This document shows, piece after piece, positions 41,915 through 49,834 of a DNA stretch of 61,259 bases. This DNA comes from an uncultured Bacteroidales bacterium (lineage in GTDB: Bacteria; Bacteroidota; Bacteroidia; Bacteroidales; UBA3824): positions 1 to 61,259 of the forward strand of contig CAJOJG010000014.1 in assembly GCA_905234655.1 (NCBI GenBank). Reading direction: 5' to 3'. Position numbers and translations under genes: made by a program. Every line of letters starts with the position of its first letter. Positions within the stretch are counted from its first letter, which is position 1. The notes beneath the pieces were generated by a model. The model was not told the origin of the DNA and ran no database searches. It was given only the letters and a program-made list of their open reading frames with translations.

Positions 41915-41922
41915 CAAATATA
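41915..41922 (-). promoter_or_regulatory. -7 element of the lipoprotein gene
   Basis: On the minus strand this reads TATATTTG, 27 bases before the ATG at 41887. Confidence 0.6.
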
Positions 41923-42095
41923 ACTATTTTATTAATAAAATCAACGCATTATTTCATTTATTTTTTGAATAATTAATTTTTGTTTGTCATTTACACTCAC
42001 ATGCCTTTAAGCCGCACCTGCATTTTGGATGTCTGAAGTCAGCGGATGGTCGGTAACCTCACACAAAAACAGCAGATTTTTTCGCGCGTTGAAGT

Positions 42096-42758
42096 TTAGA
42101 ATCTCACGCCAAATGTTGCGCAGATGTTGTGAAGGAATTTGTTGCCCGTGTCGTGTCCTGGGTAAGAGATGTTGACATTGCTGAGGCCGATGCTTGCATC
42201 AATGCCAATACGAAGGTGCTTGGTCTCGTAGGCGGCGCAGGGCGTCAGGCTGAAGTATGCGCTTTTGATTTTTTCATAGTCCTCAATCGGATGGTCGGGT
42301 ATCCACCTGCCGCCATAATTCTGATATGTGTCCTTGTAGGTGCGGCACGAAACCATCGGCCCTATGCCCACCATCCAATTGCCGTTGGCGTTGTTTTTGA
42401 CAAAGTGCCATTGGAAAATCAGCGGAATGTCGAGGAATCCGAGCGCGTCGCAGTCGCTGTCTCTCTCTTTTTCCTCCTCCACTAACGCCAAATCGCCTCG
42501 AATGGCGGCACCAAGCATCAGTGAATATTTTTCGGAGAAGTAGTGGTTGAGACCGTAGCCAGCCTTCACTGTCACTCCATTGTCGCATCGCCTGTCGTCG
42601 TACAAAAAGGAACTTCCGCCACCATAGCAGTCAATCAACAGACCCGTCGAAACATAGAAATTATGTTCCCATTTCTTGAATTGCGCATCCTCTTGCGCAT
42701 TAGCATCAATTGCGCCGAACATCGTCAGCGCGGTCAGTAGAATCAGAATCTTTTTCAT
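42096..42758 (-). CDS. Outer-membrane beta-barrel protein
   Basis: A 220-residue protein with a signal peptide (MKKILILLTALTMFGAIDANA). The rest shows alternating amphipathic strands (VTVKAGYGLNHYFSEKYSLM, PLIFQWHFVKNNANGNWMVG, RIGIDASIGLSNVNISY) and ends in ATFGVRF, with the terminal phenylalanine of outer-membrane barrels. It fits the small OMP_b-brl/PorT-like group of 8-stranded barrels. No partner is obvious nearby. Confidence 0.75.
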   Translation of the reverse strand: MKKILILLTALTMFGAIDANAQEDAQFKKWEHNFYVSTGLLIDCYGGGSSFLYDDRRCDNGVTVKAGYGLNHYFSEKYSLMLGAAIRGDLALVEEEKERDSDCDALGFLDIPLIFQWHFVKNNANGNWMVGIGPMVSCRTYKDTYQNYGGRWIPDHPIEDYEKIKSAYFSLTPCAAYETKHLRIGIDASIGLSNVNISYPGHDTGNKFLHNICATFGVRF

Positions 42759-42821
42759 TGTGTTATAGAATTAGGTTTCTGTCAATATAACACAAAAAAT
42801 ATTGAAAACCCTAAAAGAAAA

Positions 42822-43136
42822 TTATTTAATATTGAAAATATCCATCGATAATTGCGGATTATTATCCCTGCATTGAATAGACCTTCCGTCAATAGTTGCG
42901 CCAAATTGAGAAAAAACTTCACAAAACTTATCAAAATCTTTCCCCCAATAGACAATCGCACAAGCCATAGGCGCCCCCTTGTTGTCGGTGCTGCCGTTAA
43001 CAAGAAACTTTAATCTTGTGTCGTACAGGAAACAAATGCCACACGCTTTGCCAAATATAAATTTTTTCCAATGAACCGTATTAGTGGCAACTGGTATCGA
43101 CGCCAAAACCTCAGACGAATGGGTCAAATTGGCCAA
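42822..43136 (-). CDS. Unknown small protein, non-ATG start
   Basis: A frame of 104 residues from a TTG, MANLTHSSEVLASIPVATNT, with a cysteine-containing middle (FGKACGICFLYDTRLKFLVN) and end SMDIFNIK. In the same frame the sequence upstream of the TTG reads KTIKDWIRRCYLANL and looks protein-like back to the -7 element, so an ATG may have been lost or the start is unusual. No family is recognised. Confidence 0.45.
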   Translation of the reverse strand: MANLTHSSEVLASIPVATNTVHWKKFIFGKACGICFLYDTRLKFLVNGSTDNKGAPMACAIVYWGKDFDKFCEVFSQFGATIDGRSIQCRDNNPQLSMDIFNIK

Positions 43137-43170
43137 ATAGCATCTTCGAATCCAATCTTTGATAGTTTTG

Positions 43171-43178
43171 CAAAGATA
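43171..43178 (-). promoter_or_regulatory. -7 element of the small unknown gene
   Basis: On the minus strand this reads TATCTTTG, 35 bases before the TTG start at 43136. It supports the frame being expressed. Confidence 0.5.
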
Positions 43179-43209
43179 AAAAACATTTCATTCATCCAAA
43201 AATAATTGT

Positions 43210-43217
43210 TACCTTTA
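43210..43217 (+). promoter_or_regulatory. -7-like element of the GH3 gene
   Basis: TACCTTTA differs from TAnnTTTG by one base and lies 30 bases before the ATG at 43247. Confidence 0.45.
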
Positions 43218-43246
43218 CACACCAATTTTTCACACTACTAAATATT

Positions 43247-45832
43247 ATGAAAAGACCACTACTAACACTATCGCTGGTTTTGTCATTGGGATTTCGTGGC
43301 GCAAACGCACAGCAATTCCCCTACCAAAACCCAAACCTCGGCGCACAGGAACGCGCAGAGGATCTTTGCCGCCGCCTGACCCTCGAAGAAAAGGCGATGC
43401 TGATGCTCGACGAATCGCCCGCGATACCGAGGCTGGGCATCAAAAAATTCTTCTGGTGGAGCGAGGCGCTGCACGGCGCCGCCAACATGGACCACGTAAC
43501 GGTGTTCCCCGAGCCGGTGGGAATGGCGGCGTCATTCAACCCCGACCTCTTGTACAAAGTATTTGACGTGGCGAGCACCGAATTTCGCGCGCAGTACAAC
43601 GCCCGCATGCTCAACGGCGGCGAGGACGAAAAATTCCACAGCCTTTCGGTCTGGACACCCAACGTCAACATCTTCCGCGACCCGCGCTGGGGACGTGGAC
43701 AGGAAACCTACGGCGAAGACCCCTACCTGACATCCGTGATGGGCGTTCAGGTGGTGCGCGGACTTCAAGGCCCCGAATCCGCCAAATACCGCAAACTCTG
43801 GGCGTGCGCCAAGCATTACGCCGTACATTCTGGCCCCGAATACACGCGCCACACCGCCAACTTGACCGACGTTTCGGCGCGGGATTTTTGGGAAACCTAC
43901 ATGCCGGCCTTCAAGACACTCGTTCAGGACGCAAAAGTGCGTGAGGTGATGTGCGCCTACCAACGCCTCGACGACGAGCCTTGCTGCGGCAACACCCGTC
44001 TTCTTCAGAAAATCCTTCGCGACGACTGGGGCTTCAAGTACGTGGTAGTCAGCGACTGCGGCGCGGTAACGGACTTTTGGGACACACACAAGTCGTCGTC
44101 CGACGCGGTACACGCCGCGCAAAAAGGCGTGCTATCCGGCACCGACGTCGAGTGCGGCTACAATTACGTCTATAAGTCCGTCCCCGAGGCGGTCAAGCGC
44201 GGATTGTTGACAGAAGACGAAGTCAACAAGCGCGTAATCAGGCTGTTGGAAGGGCGGTTTGACCTCGGCGAGATGGACAGCCCCGACCTCGTGGAATGGT
44301 CAAAAATACCAGCATCAAAACTCTCGTGCAAGGAACACCGCGACCTCGCCCTTCAGATGGCGCGTCAGACAATCGTGCTTCTGCAAAACGGCAACAACGT
44401 ACTGCCGTTGAAGAAAAACGCCGAAAAGATAGCCGTCATAGGCCCCAACGCCGACAATACGCCCATGATGTGGGGCAACTACAACGGAATGCCAAACACC
44501 ACCGTCAACATCCTCGACGGCATCCGCGCCAAACAGAAAAACGTCCTCTACCTTCCCGGCTGCGACCTCACGTATGACAAGGTGCTCGACAACCGCATCG
44601 CCACCGAGTGCGCCGCCGACGGCAAGAAGGGCTTGAAAGGCGAATTTTGGAACAACGTCGAATCCACCGGCAAGCCCGTTACGACAGAGTTTTACACCAA
44701 TCCCGTCAAGGTAACGACGGCTGGCATGCACGTATTCGCCCCCAACGTCAAGATCGAGGACTTTTCGGCGAAATACACCACCACATTCGCGCCCAAAACA
44801 CCCGGCGAGTACGTCCTCAACGTGGAAGGCTGCGGGCATTTTGAGGTATATATTAATGGCGAGCAAAAGCACAAAATCCACATCTGGCGCACCACGCCCA
44901 CCCACACCGTCATCAACGCAGAGGCTGGCAAAAAATACGAAATCGAAATCCGTTTCCACCACGTCAAGACCTGGAACGCCAACATCAAAATAGAAATCGC
45001 CAAAGAATATCCCATTAATTATCAGGAAATTGTCGCTAAACTCAAAGGCATCAACAAAGTCATTTTCGCAGGCGGCATATCGCCCGCGCTCGAAGGCGAG
45101 GAAATGCCCGTCAACGCCGACGGTTTCAAGGGCGGCGACCGCACCAACATCGAACTTCCAAAAGTTCAGCGCGACATGCTCAAAGCCCTCAAAGATGCCG
45201 GCAAGACGGTGATTTTCGTCAACTGTTCCGGCTCGGCAATCGCCCTCGAACCCGAGACCAAGACTTGCGACGCAATCCTGCAAGCGTGGTACGCCGGTCA
45301 GGAAGGCGGCACGGCAATAGCCGACGTACTCTTTGGCGACGTCAATCCGAGCGGCAAACTGCCCGTTACGTTCTACAAAAACTCGTCGCAACTGCCTGAC
45401 TTCGAGGATTATTCGATGAAGGGACGCACTTACCGTTATTTCAACGACGCGCTGTTCCCGTTCGGCTACGGACTGAGCTACACCAAGTTTGAGATTGGCA
45501 ACGGCAAGGTCAGCAAGAGCGGCAAAAATTTCGTCGTCAGCGTCCCCGTCAAAAACGCCGGCAAGATGTCAGGCACGGAAATCGTCCAAGTCTATATCAA
45601 GGATTTGCAAGACACTGACGGCCCCCGCATCTCGTTGCGCGGATTTGCCCGCGTGGATCTCAAGCCCGGCGAGCAAAAGACCGTCGAAATCACCCTCACG
45701 CCCAAAGAGTTTGAGTTCTACGACCCGCACCTCTACACCACGCGCATCAAGCCCGGCGACTACGAAATATACTACGGCAACTCGTCCGCCGACAAGAGCC
45801 TGAAAAAGATGCCGGTGAGGTTTGAGATGTAA
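43247..45832 (+). CDS. GH3 beta-xylosidase/beta-glucosidase with PA14 insert
   Basis: An 861-residue exported glycoside hydrolase with a signal peptide (about 1-21, GANAQ). The GH3 N-domain has NIFRDPRWGRGQETYGEDPY, typical of the beta-xylosidase branch, and the nucleophile D270 in VVSDCGAV. The GH3 C-domain (about 370-) is interrupted by a PA14 domain (about 460-590, KGLKGEFWNN ... KYTTTFAPKTPGEYVLNVEG), a usual insert that shapes substrate choice. A fibronectin III-like domain closes the protein (SYTKFEIGNG ... KDLQDTDGPRISLRGF). It would release xylose or glucose from oligosaccharides in the periplasm; the xylose genes at 58-61 kb support xylose. It stands alone, with a terminator after it. 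Confidence 0.88.
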   Translation: MKRPLLTLSLVLSLGFRGANAQQFPYQNPNLGAQERAEDLCRRLTLEEKAMLMLDESPAIPRLGIKKFFWWSEALHGAANMDHVTVFPEPVGMAASFNPDLLYKVFDVASTEFRAQYNARMLNGGEDEKFHSLSVWTPNVNIFRDPRWGRGQETYGEDPYLTSVMGVQVVRGLQGPESAKYRKLWACAKHYAVHSGPEYTRHTANLTDVSARDFWETYMPAFKTLVQDAKVREVMCAYQRLDDEPCCGNTRLLQKILRDDWGFKYVVVSDCGAVTDFWDTHKSSSDAVHAAQKGVLSGTDVECGYNYVYKSVPEAVKRGLLTEDEVNKRVIRLLEGRFDLGEMDSPDLVEWSKIPASKLSCKEHRDLALQMARQTIVLLQNGNNVLPLKKNAEKIAVIGPNADNTPMMWGNYNGMPNTTVNILDGIRAKQKNVLYLPGCDLTYDKVLDNRIATECAADGKKGLKGEFWNNVESTGKPVTTEFYTNPVKVTTAGMHVFAPNVKIEDFSAKYTTTFAPKTPGEYVLNVEGCGHFEVYINGEQKHKIHIWRTTPTHTVINAEAGKKYEIEIRFHHVKTWNANIKIEIAKEYPINYQEIVAKLKGINKVIFAGGISPALEGEEMPVNADGFKGGDRTNIELPKVQRDMLKALKDAGKTVIFVNCSGSAIALEPETKTCDAILQAWYAGQEGGTAIADVLFGDVNPSGKLPVTFYKNSSQLPDFEDYSMKGRTYRYFNDALFPFGYGLSYTKFEIGNGKVSKSGKNFVVSVPVKNAGKMSGTEIVQVYIKDLQDTDGPRISLRGFARVDLKPGEQKTVEITLTPKEFEFYDPHLYTTRIKPGDYEIYYGNSSADKSLKKMPVRFEM

Positions 45833-45841
45833 GATTTGTTC

Positions 45842-45876
45842 AATGCATAATGCATAATGCATAATGCATAATTCAT
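45842..45876 (+). repeat. 7-bp tandem repeat after the GH3 gene
   Basis: Four AATGCAT units and one AATTCAT run without a break just after the GH3 stop codon and before its terminator. Confidence 0.85.
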
Positions 45877-45913
45877 AATCAGCCGTGCGGGTTTCGTGCG
45901 GCTGATTTTTTTT
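45877..45913 (+). terminator. Terminator of the GH3 gene
   Basis: AATCAGCCG (45877-45885) pairs with CGGCTGATT (45899-45907), followed by a run of T up to 45913. Confidence 0.85.
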
Positions 45914-45948
45914 GGGGATTAGAATACCGCACGTTTCATGTCCTTTCA

Positions 45949-46758
45949 TCAGTACTCCCACGCCTTTACGCCGTACTCGATGCGGCCGGTGTGGTTATTG
46001 GAATAACTCCACGTCCAGGACTGCGGGTCGCGGATTATCTCCGCAGGTATATATGCAATCGAATGGTCATACATCTGGAGGCCGTCCGAGTTATAATGCC
46101 GCTGGCTTATGGGCGAAATGATGCACGACTTGCCCTTCGGCAGCATGTTGATGTGGTACTGCTGGAGGAATGCCTGGAGAGTGTCGGCGGCGATGTCGTC
46201 GATGAGTTTCAACTGCGCGAGGTGCGCATTGATAGGCTCGGCGAGGAAAGAGAGCGTATTCGCAGATATTACGAGGTCAAAAGTACCAAGTGTGTCCGTG
46301 AAATTGCCGGAACAATAGTTTGGCGTGTGGATAAGCATGTCCACTGAAAAATCCTTATAACGGTTGACGCTGTTAAGGGCTTCGGCGGCGACTTTGGTGA
46401 TGTCCTCCTCGACGAGCTTAACATTCTTAGTCTCGCGAATCCTGCGGCGCACATGGCGCGGGTGGACAATATCGACAAGACAAACCTCGTCGAACATCCT
46501 GCTGAGCTCGAGCACCGGCACGTCTAAACAGTAGCCGCTGCCCAAGACAACGCACTTCCGCCGCCCGAAGCAGCGCCGCGCACAATCCGAGATGAACTTC
46601 CTTGTGTTGGATATGTGGCTGCTCCAGTCGCGGTAGCCATACACGTAGTCCTTGTGGTACTGTAACTGGAACATGTCGTACCCGAGCCGCTTTGCCAGAC
46701 GTCCGACGTCCGCACCGTCCTCCAGCCCGCCTTTTTTATGTATGCCGAATGGCCACAT
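45949..46758 (-). CDS. SAM-dependent methyltransferase-like protein
   Basis: A 269-residue cytoplasmic protein. A Rossmann core is visible: CVVLGSGYCLDVPVLELS as motif I, VCLVDIVHP as motif II, VKLVEEDI as motif III, and FDLVISANTLSFLAEP as motif IV. The glycine motif (GSGYCLD) is slightly unusual. N-terminal YRDWSSHISNTRKFISD is family-specific. I take the ATG at 46758; the codon before it is GTG. Substrate unknown. It follows the nicotinamidase-like gene on the same strand after 12 bases, so the two are one operon, and a link to nicotinamide metabolism is possible but not shown. Confidence 0.65.
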   Translation of the reverse strand: MWPFGIHKKGGLEDGADVGRLAKRLGYDMFQLQYHKDYVYGYRDWSSHISNTRKFISDCARRCFGRRKCVVLGSGYCLDVPVLELSRMFDEVCLVDIVHPRHVRRRIRETKNVKLVEEDITKVAAEALNSVNRYKDFSVDMLIHTPNYCSGNFTDTLGTFDLVISANTLSFLAEPINAHLAQLKLIDDIAADTLQAFLQQYHINMLPKGKSCIISPISQRHYNSDGLQMYDHSIAYIPAEIIRDPQSWTWSYSNNHTGRIEYGVKAWEY

Positions 46759-46770
46759 CACACCTTATTA

Positions 46771-47565
46771 TTAATGACCGTTAAAAACCTCTACTGTCGT
46801 GGCGAACGATGCGCCGAGCCTCTTAGCCTTCTCGAATGTCACGTCCGACAGCGTCTCGTATCCTTGGATTGTGGACATTGCGTCGGTCAGGATAGTCGTC
46901 TTGGCGACAAGCTCCGGGGCTTTGTTAATCATTTGGGCGACGGTATGGCACACGCAATGGCTCTTAGCCTCACCAGCGAGGAGTATGCGGGAGAATTTGT
47001 CGAGCTTACGGGCGAGCGGCGTGTTGAAGAGCGTGGACTCCTCCATCGGGTACGGGACTTCGGCCTCAAACGCGCCAAAATGTTCCGAATACGGATACCA
47101 GCCCTTGCGGATGATTTGGTAGTGGCGGTTGGAACGGCGTGTCCACTCGATAAGTTTTTCCAAGAGCTTTGAGTCTATCTCCGCGCCCCATGTGCCTGAA
47201 ATGCAATGCTCGGGCCATATCGTGTGGGCCTTTCCGGCTTCCTCGAGCTGCTGGATGTAACTTTCGACGACCTTGGCATCTTCCGGCGCGGCAGGCACGA
47301 ACTTTCCTTCCTCATAATCTTGGTACGAGATTTGGGAGAAAGGTCGAGGAGGCTCGCCGACCTTATCCCGCCAAAACGTCGGGTGGGAGATGTCGTTTGG
47401 CAGATGGTCGTCGGCAGTGAGGACGACCTCGTCGATGCTTTGGCCATAGTTGTCAATCATGCCGACTATCCTGTCTATGTCGGCGACGGCTCCGGGGACG
47501 AAGAGCGAACCCTTCGGATTGCAGAAGTCGTTTTGCGGGTCGATGATGAAAAGTACTGTGTTCAT
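46771..47565 (-). CDS. Nicotinamidase/isochorismatase-family cysteine hydrolase
   Basis: A 264-residue cytoplasmic enzyme. VLFIIDPQNDFCNPKGSLFV gives the catalytic aspartate (D9), ADDHLPNDISH a metal-site-like motif, WPEHCISGTWGAEI the usual PxHC-GT region, and GEAKSHCVCHTV the catalytic cysteine. It is longer than typical PncA (about 210), with an insert around residues 65-110, so substrate could differ from nicotinamide. I chose the internal ATG at 47565 since it follows the -7 element and starts at the domain. It is the first gene of an operon with the methyltransferase-like gene. Confidence 0.75.
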   Translation of the reverse strand: MNTVLFIIDPQNDFCNPKGSLFVPGAVADIDRIVGMIDNYGQSIDEVVLTADDHLPNDISHPTFWRDKVGEPPRPFSQISYQDYEEGKFVPAAPEDAKVVESYIQQLEEAGKAHTIWPEHCISGTWGAEIDSKLLEKLIEWTRRSNRHYQIIRKGWYPYSEHFGAFEAEVPYPMEESTLFNTPLARKLDKFSRILLAGEAKSHCVCHTVAQMINKAPELVAKTTILTDAMSTIQGYETLSDVTFEKAKRLGASFATTVEVFNGH

Positions 47566-47591
47566 ATATATATGTTGCCGAATATTTTTCA

Positions 47592-47599
47592 CAAACATA
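47592..47599 (-). promoter_or_regulatory. -7 element of the hydrolase-methyltransferase operon
   Basis: On the minus strand this reads TATGTTTG with TTG 20 bases upstream, 26 bases before the ATG at 47565. Confidence 0.6.
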
Positions 47600-47729
47600 C
47601 ACAAACTTTTCATAGGAAACAAGGATTTTTGCGATTTTTTGGGGTGGTGGAGTGTTTTTTTCACCATCTTCACTCAAAATGTCCACCTTAAAGTGCCATT
47701 TTGTCCACCACTTGTAATGAAAAACAGCT

Positions 47730-47927
47730 TACCTTTGTGAAAAATAGGCAAAAGCTTTTTTCAAATAAATAATGTGTTAGTCAAGCAAGATTATTGTTGT
47801 TAGTAAGTGAAAAGAAACAGCTTAACTAAAAAAGTTATGTTAAAAACGTTGTAAATTTTTTCATGCATATTTAGTGTAATTGGTAAAAATGATGCGGCCT
47901 TACGTTGTGAAACGTGGCCGTTTTTTT
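47730..47927 (+). ncRNA. Orphan transcription unit, candidate small RNA
   Basis: A -7 element TACCTTTG (47730-47737) is followed by about 180 bases without a usable ORF. The unit ends in a terminator: CGGCC-TT-ACGTT (47895-47906), a GTGA tetraloop, AACGT-GGCCG (47911-47920) and seven T. The next gene has its own promoter at 47964. Promoter and terminator around non-coding sequence suggest an independent RNA of about 185 bases. No known RNA family is recognised. Confidence 0.45.
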
Positions 47928-47963
47928 ATGCACGGACGGCTTTGTATCGTAATATTTTTTTTA

Positions 47964-47971
47964 TAATTTTG
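47964..47971 (+). promoter_or_regulatory. -7 element of the VTT-domain gene
   Basis: TAATTTTG with TTTG 19 bases upstream (47941-47944), 43 bases before the ATG. Confidence 0.65.
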
Positions 47972-48014
47972 CGCCGTTAAATCGAACATAGATTTTTTTC
48001 ATTCACTTTTTAAC

Positions 48015-48638
48015 ATGGGAAACAAACCTCGTTCACTCTGCGAAAAAATGCGCATCAGCCACGAATGGAACAAACGCACTGGTCTGTATTCGTTCATGGG
48101 ACAGGTACTTATCAAGCTTTTGGCCGTGATAGTGGTTATCGTAATCGCCGTCATGCTGCTTAACCATTACTTCAATCTCGAGGAAATCATCGAGGACTAT
48201 ATCTTCAGCCACGACACGCCCGGGGTGCTGGCCCTGTTCCTCATATCGGAGTCATTTTTGGGCTGGATACCGCCTGACCTATTCATAATGTGGTCCGACA
48301 AGTTCAACGAACCGTTCAAGTGGCTCACGATCCTCGGCTCAATATCCTACCTCGGCGGAATGATTGCGTACCATTTGGGCAAGCTCGCGCTGTACATCCC
48401 CAAGCTCCGCGCATGGCTCGAGAAGCGCAACGAGGAGTTCTTCGTCCGTATCCGCAAATGGGGCGGCATAATCATCATCCTGGCGGCTCTGTTCCCCCTT
48501 CCATTCGCCACGACGACCCTGGCGGCGGGCATGGTCAAGTACCCATTCAAACTGACAATGCTATACGGACTGTCGAGGTATCTGAGGTTCTACCTATACG
48601 GCGTGCTTATTTTCTTAGGAATGGACAAGATTCTATAA
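48015..48638 (+). CDS. VTT/DedA-like membrane protein
   Basis: A 207-residue inner-membrane protein. Membrane segments are visible at about 29-50 (VLIKLLAVIVVIVIAVMLLN), 70-95, 105-130, 150-172 and 180-200. SESFLGWIPPDLFIMWS and LFPLPFATTTLAAGMVKYPF match the conserved turns of the VTT (DedA/SNARE-associated) fold, which in other proteins flips lipids or lipid carriers such as undecaprenyl phosphate. The N-terminus is basic and cytoplasmic. It has its own promoter. Confidence 0.75.
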   Translation: MGNKPRSLCEKMRISHEWNKRTGLYSFMGQVLIKLLAVIVVIVIAVMLLNHYFNLEEIIEDYIFSHDTPGVLALFLISESFLGWIPPDLFIMWSDKFNEPFKWLTILGSISYLGGMIAYHLGKLALYIPKLRAWLEKRNEEFFVRIRKWGGIIIILAALFPLPFATTTLAAGMVKYPFKLTMLYGLSRYLRFYLYGVLIFLGMDKIL

Positions 48639-48710
48639 AATTTTTATAAAAAAATCTTTCGCTATTCAAAACTTTTTGATTACATTTACCGTGATAAATA
48701 TCCAAAAGTT

Positions 48711-49775
48711 TTGGTACAAGCGACATTCCATATACATCTGATACTCTGTCTATTGAGTATCGCAGCCGACGACGACAAACTCCAGGTCATCGACCAGCAG
48801 CGACAGGTAATCACCGCCTTTATAATAATAGGTGTGGTTGTGCTGGGACTGCTGGCGGTGCTGTTTTTCATGTTCCGGAAGATTAAGCGCATTAACAGCC
48901 GCTTAGCCGCGCAGAAGGACGAAATCGAATGTCAAAAGAACCTCATCTTGGTCAAGAACGAACAGATAACCGACTCCATAAACTACGCCCGCAAAATCCA
49001 GGACTCAATCCTCGTGCCGGAGGAGAAGATTAAGCGGTGGATGCCGGACATGTTCATCTACTACAAGCCGAAGGACATCGTCAGCGGCGACTTCTACTGG
49101 TTCAGCCGCTATGAAAGCAAGTATGTCATCACAGCCATCGACTGTACCGGCCACGGCGTCCCCGGCGCGTTCCTCTCCATGATCGGCAACACGCTGCTAC
49201 ACGAGATTGTCAACATAAAGCACGTCTTCAAGCCCGACCAGATACTCGCCATGCTCCACACCGGCATAACCCTCGCGCTCAACCAGGACGAGGGCTCCGG
49301 CAGCGAGGAGGGCATGGACATGAGCCTGTGCACAGTGGACACGAGGCTCAACCGTTTCCAGTTCGCAGGCGCGAAGAACAGCCTTTACGTCGTCCAGGGC
49401 GACAAACTCAAGATTCTTAAAGCCAACTACTATTCGATAGGCGGACGGCCGCTGCGCCCGGACATGAAAGTATCCTTCACATGCTACGACTTCATGTACG
49501 ACGACAACACCTCTATTTACATGTTCTCCGACGGCTACCTCGACCAGTTTGGCGGCGAGATGAACGAAAAGTTCAACGCCCAAAGGTTCAAGGAGCTCAT
49601 ACTCGCCAACCGCGCCCTGCCGATGGCGGAGCAGAAAAAAATCTTCACCGAGACCATGGACAACTGGATTGGCGACCGGCAGCAGATAGACGACTTCCTC
49701 GTCTTGGGAGTCAAGCTCGCCGGACTCGTCTCCTACCCCACCAGCCCCGAAATCGCACAAAAAAACCGTCCATGA
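48711..49775 (+). CDS. Membrane-bound SpoIIE-type PP2C phosphatase
   Basis: A 354-residue protein. A hydrophobic N-terminal segment, a short helical stretch (DKLQVIDQQRQ) and a membrane helix at about 34-54 (VITAFIIIGVVVLGLLAVLFFM) lead to a coiled coil (SRLAAQKDEIECQKNLILVK) and a cytoplasmic SpoIIE domain (KDIVSGDFYWF, AIDCTGHGVPGAFLS, SDGYLDQFGG, DDFLVLGVKL). It probably dephosphorylates an anti-sigma antagonist or similar protein. The large periplasmic sensor usual in Bacteroidota members is missing. The only in-frame start is TTG at 48711, 22 bases after a near-consensus -7 element TACATTTA (48681-48688). The end overlaps the pgk terminator. Confidence 0.75.
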   Translation: MVQATFHIHLILCLLSIAADDDKLQVIDQQRQVITAFIIIGVVVLGLLAVLFFMFRKIKRINSRLAAQKDEIECQKNLILVKNEQITDSINYARKIQDSILVPEEKIKRWMPDMFIYYKPKDIVSGDFYWFSRYESKYVITAIDCTGHGVPGAFLSMIGNTLLHEIVNIKHVFKPDQILAMLHTGITLALNQDEGSGSEEGMDMSLCTVDTRLNRFQFAGAKNSLYVVQGDKLKILKANYYSIGGRPLRPDMKVSFTCYDFMYDDNTSIYMFSDGYLDQFGGEMNEKFNAQRFKELILANRALPMAEQKKIFTETMDNWIGDRQQIDDFLVLGVKLAGLVSYPTSPEIAQKNRP

Positions 49776-49797
49776 CACCGTGAAACGCCATGGACGG
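49758..49797 (-). terminator. Terminator of pgk, inside the phosphatase gene end
   Basis: On the minus strand CCGTCCATG (49797-49789) pairs with CATGGACGG (49774-49766), followed by seven T. It covers the last codons of the convergent SpoIIE phosphatase gene. Confidence 0.75.
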
Positions 49798-49834
49798 AAT
49801 AACTAAATATTAATCAAAAAATGAAAACAAAACC

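Noticed and set aside
45842..45876. AATGCAT tandem repeat as a phase-variation tract
   Set aside because: It lies after the stop codon and before the terminator of the GH3 gene, so length changes would not affect a reading frame or promoter.
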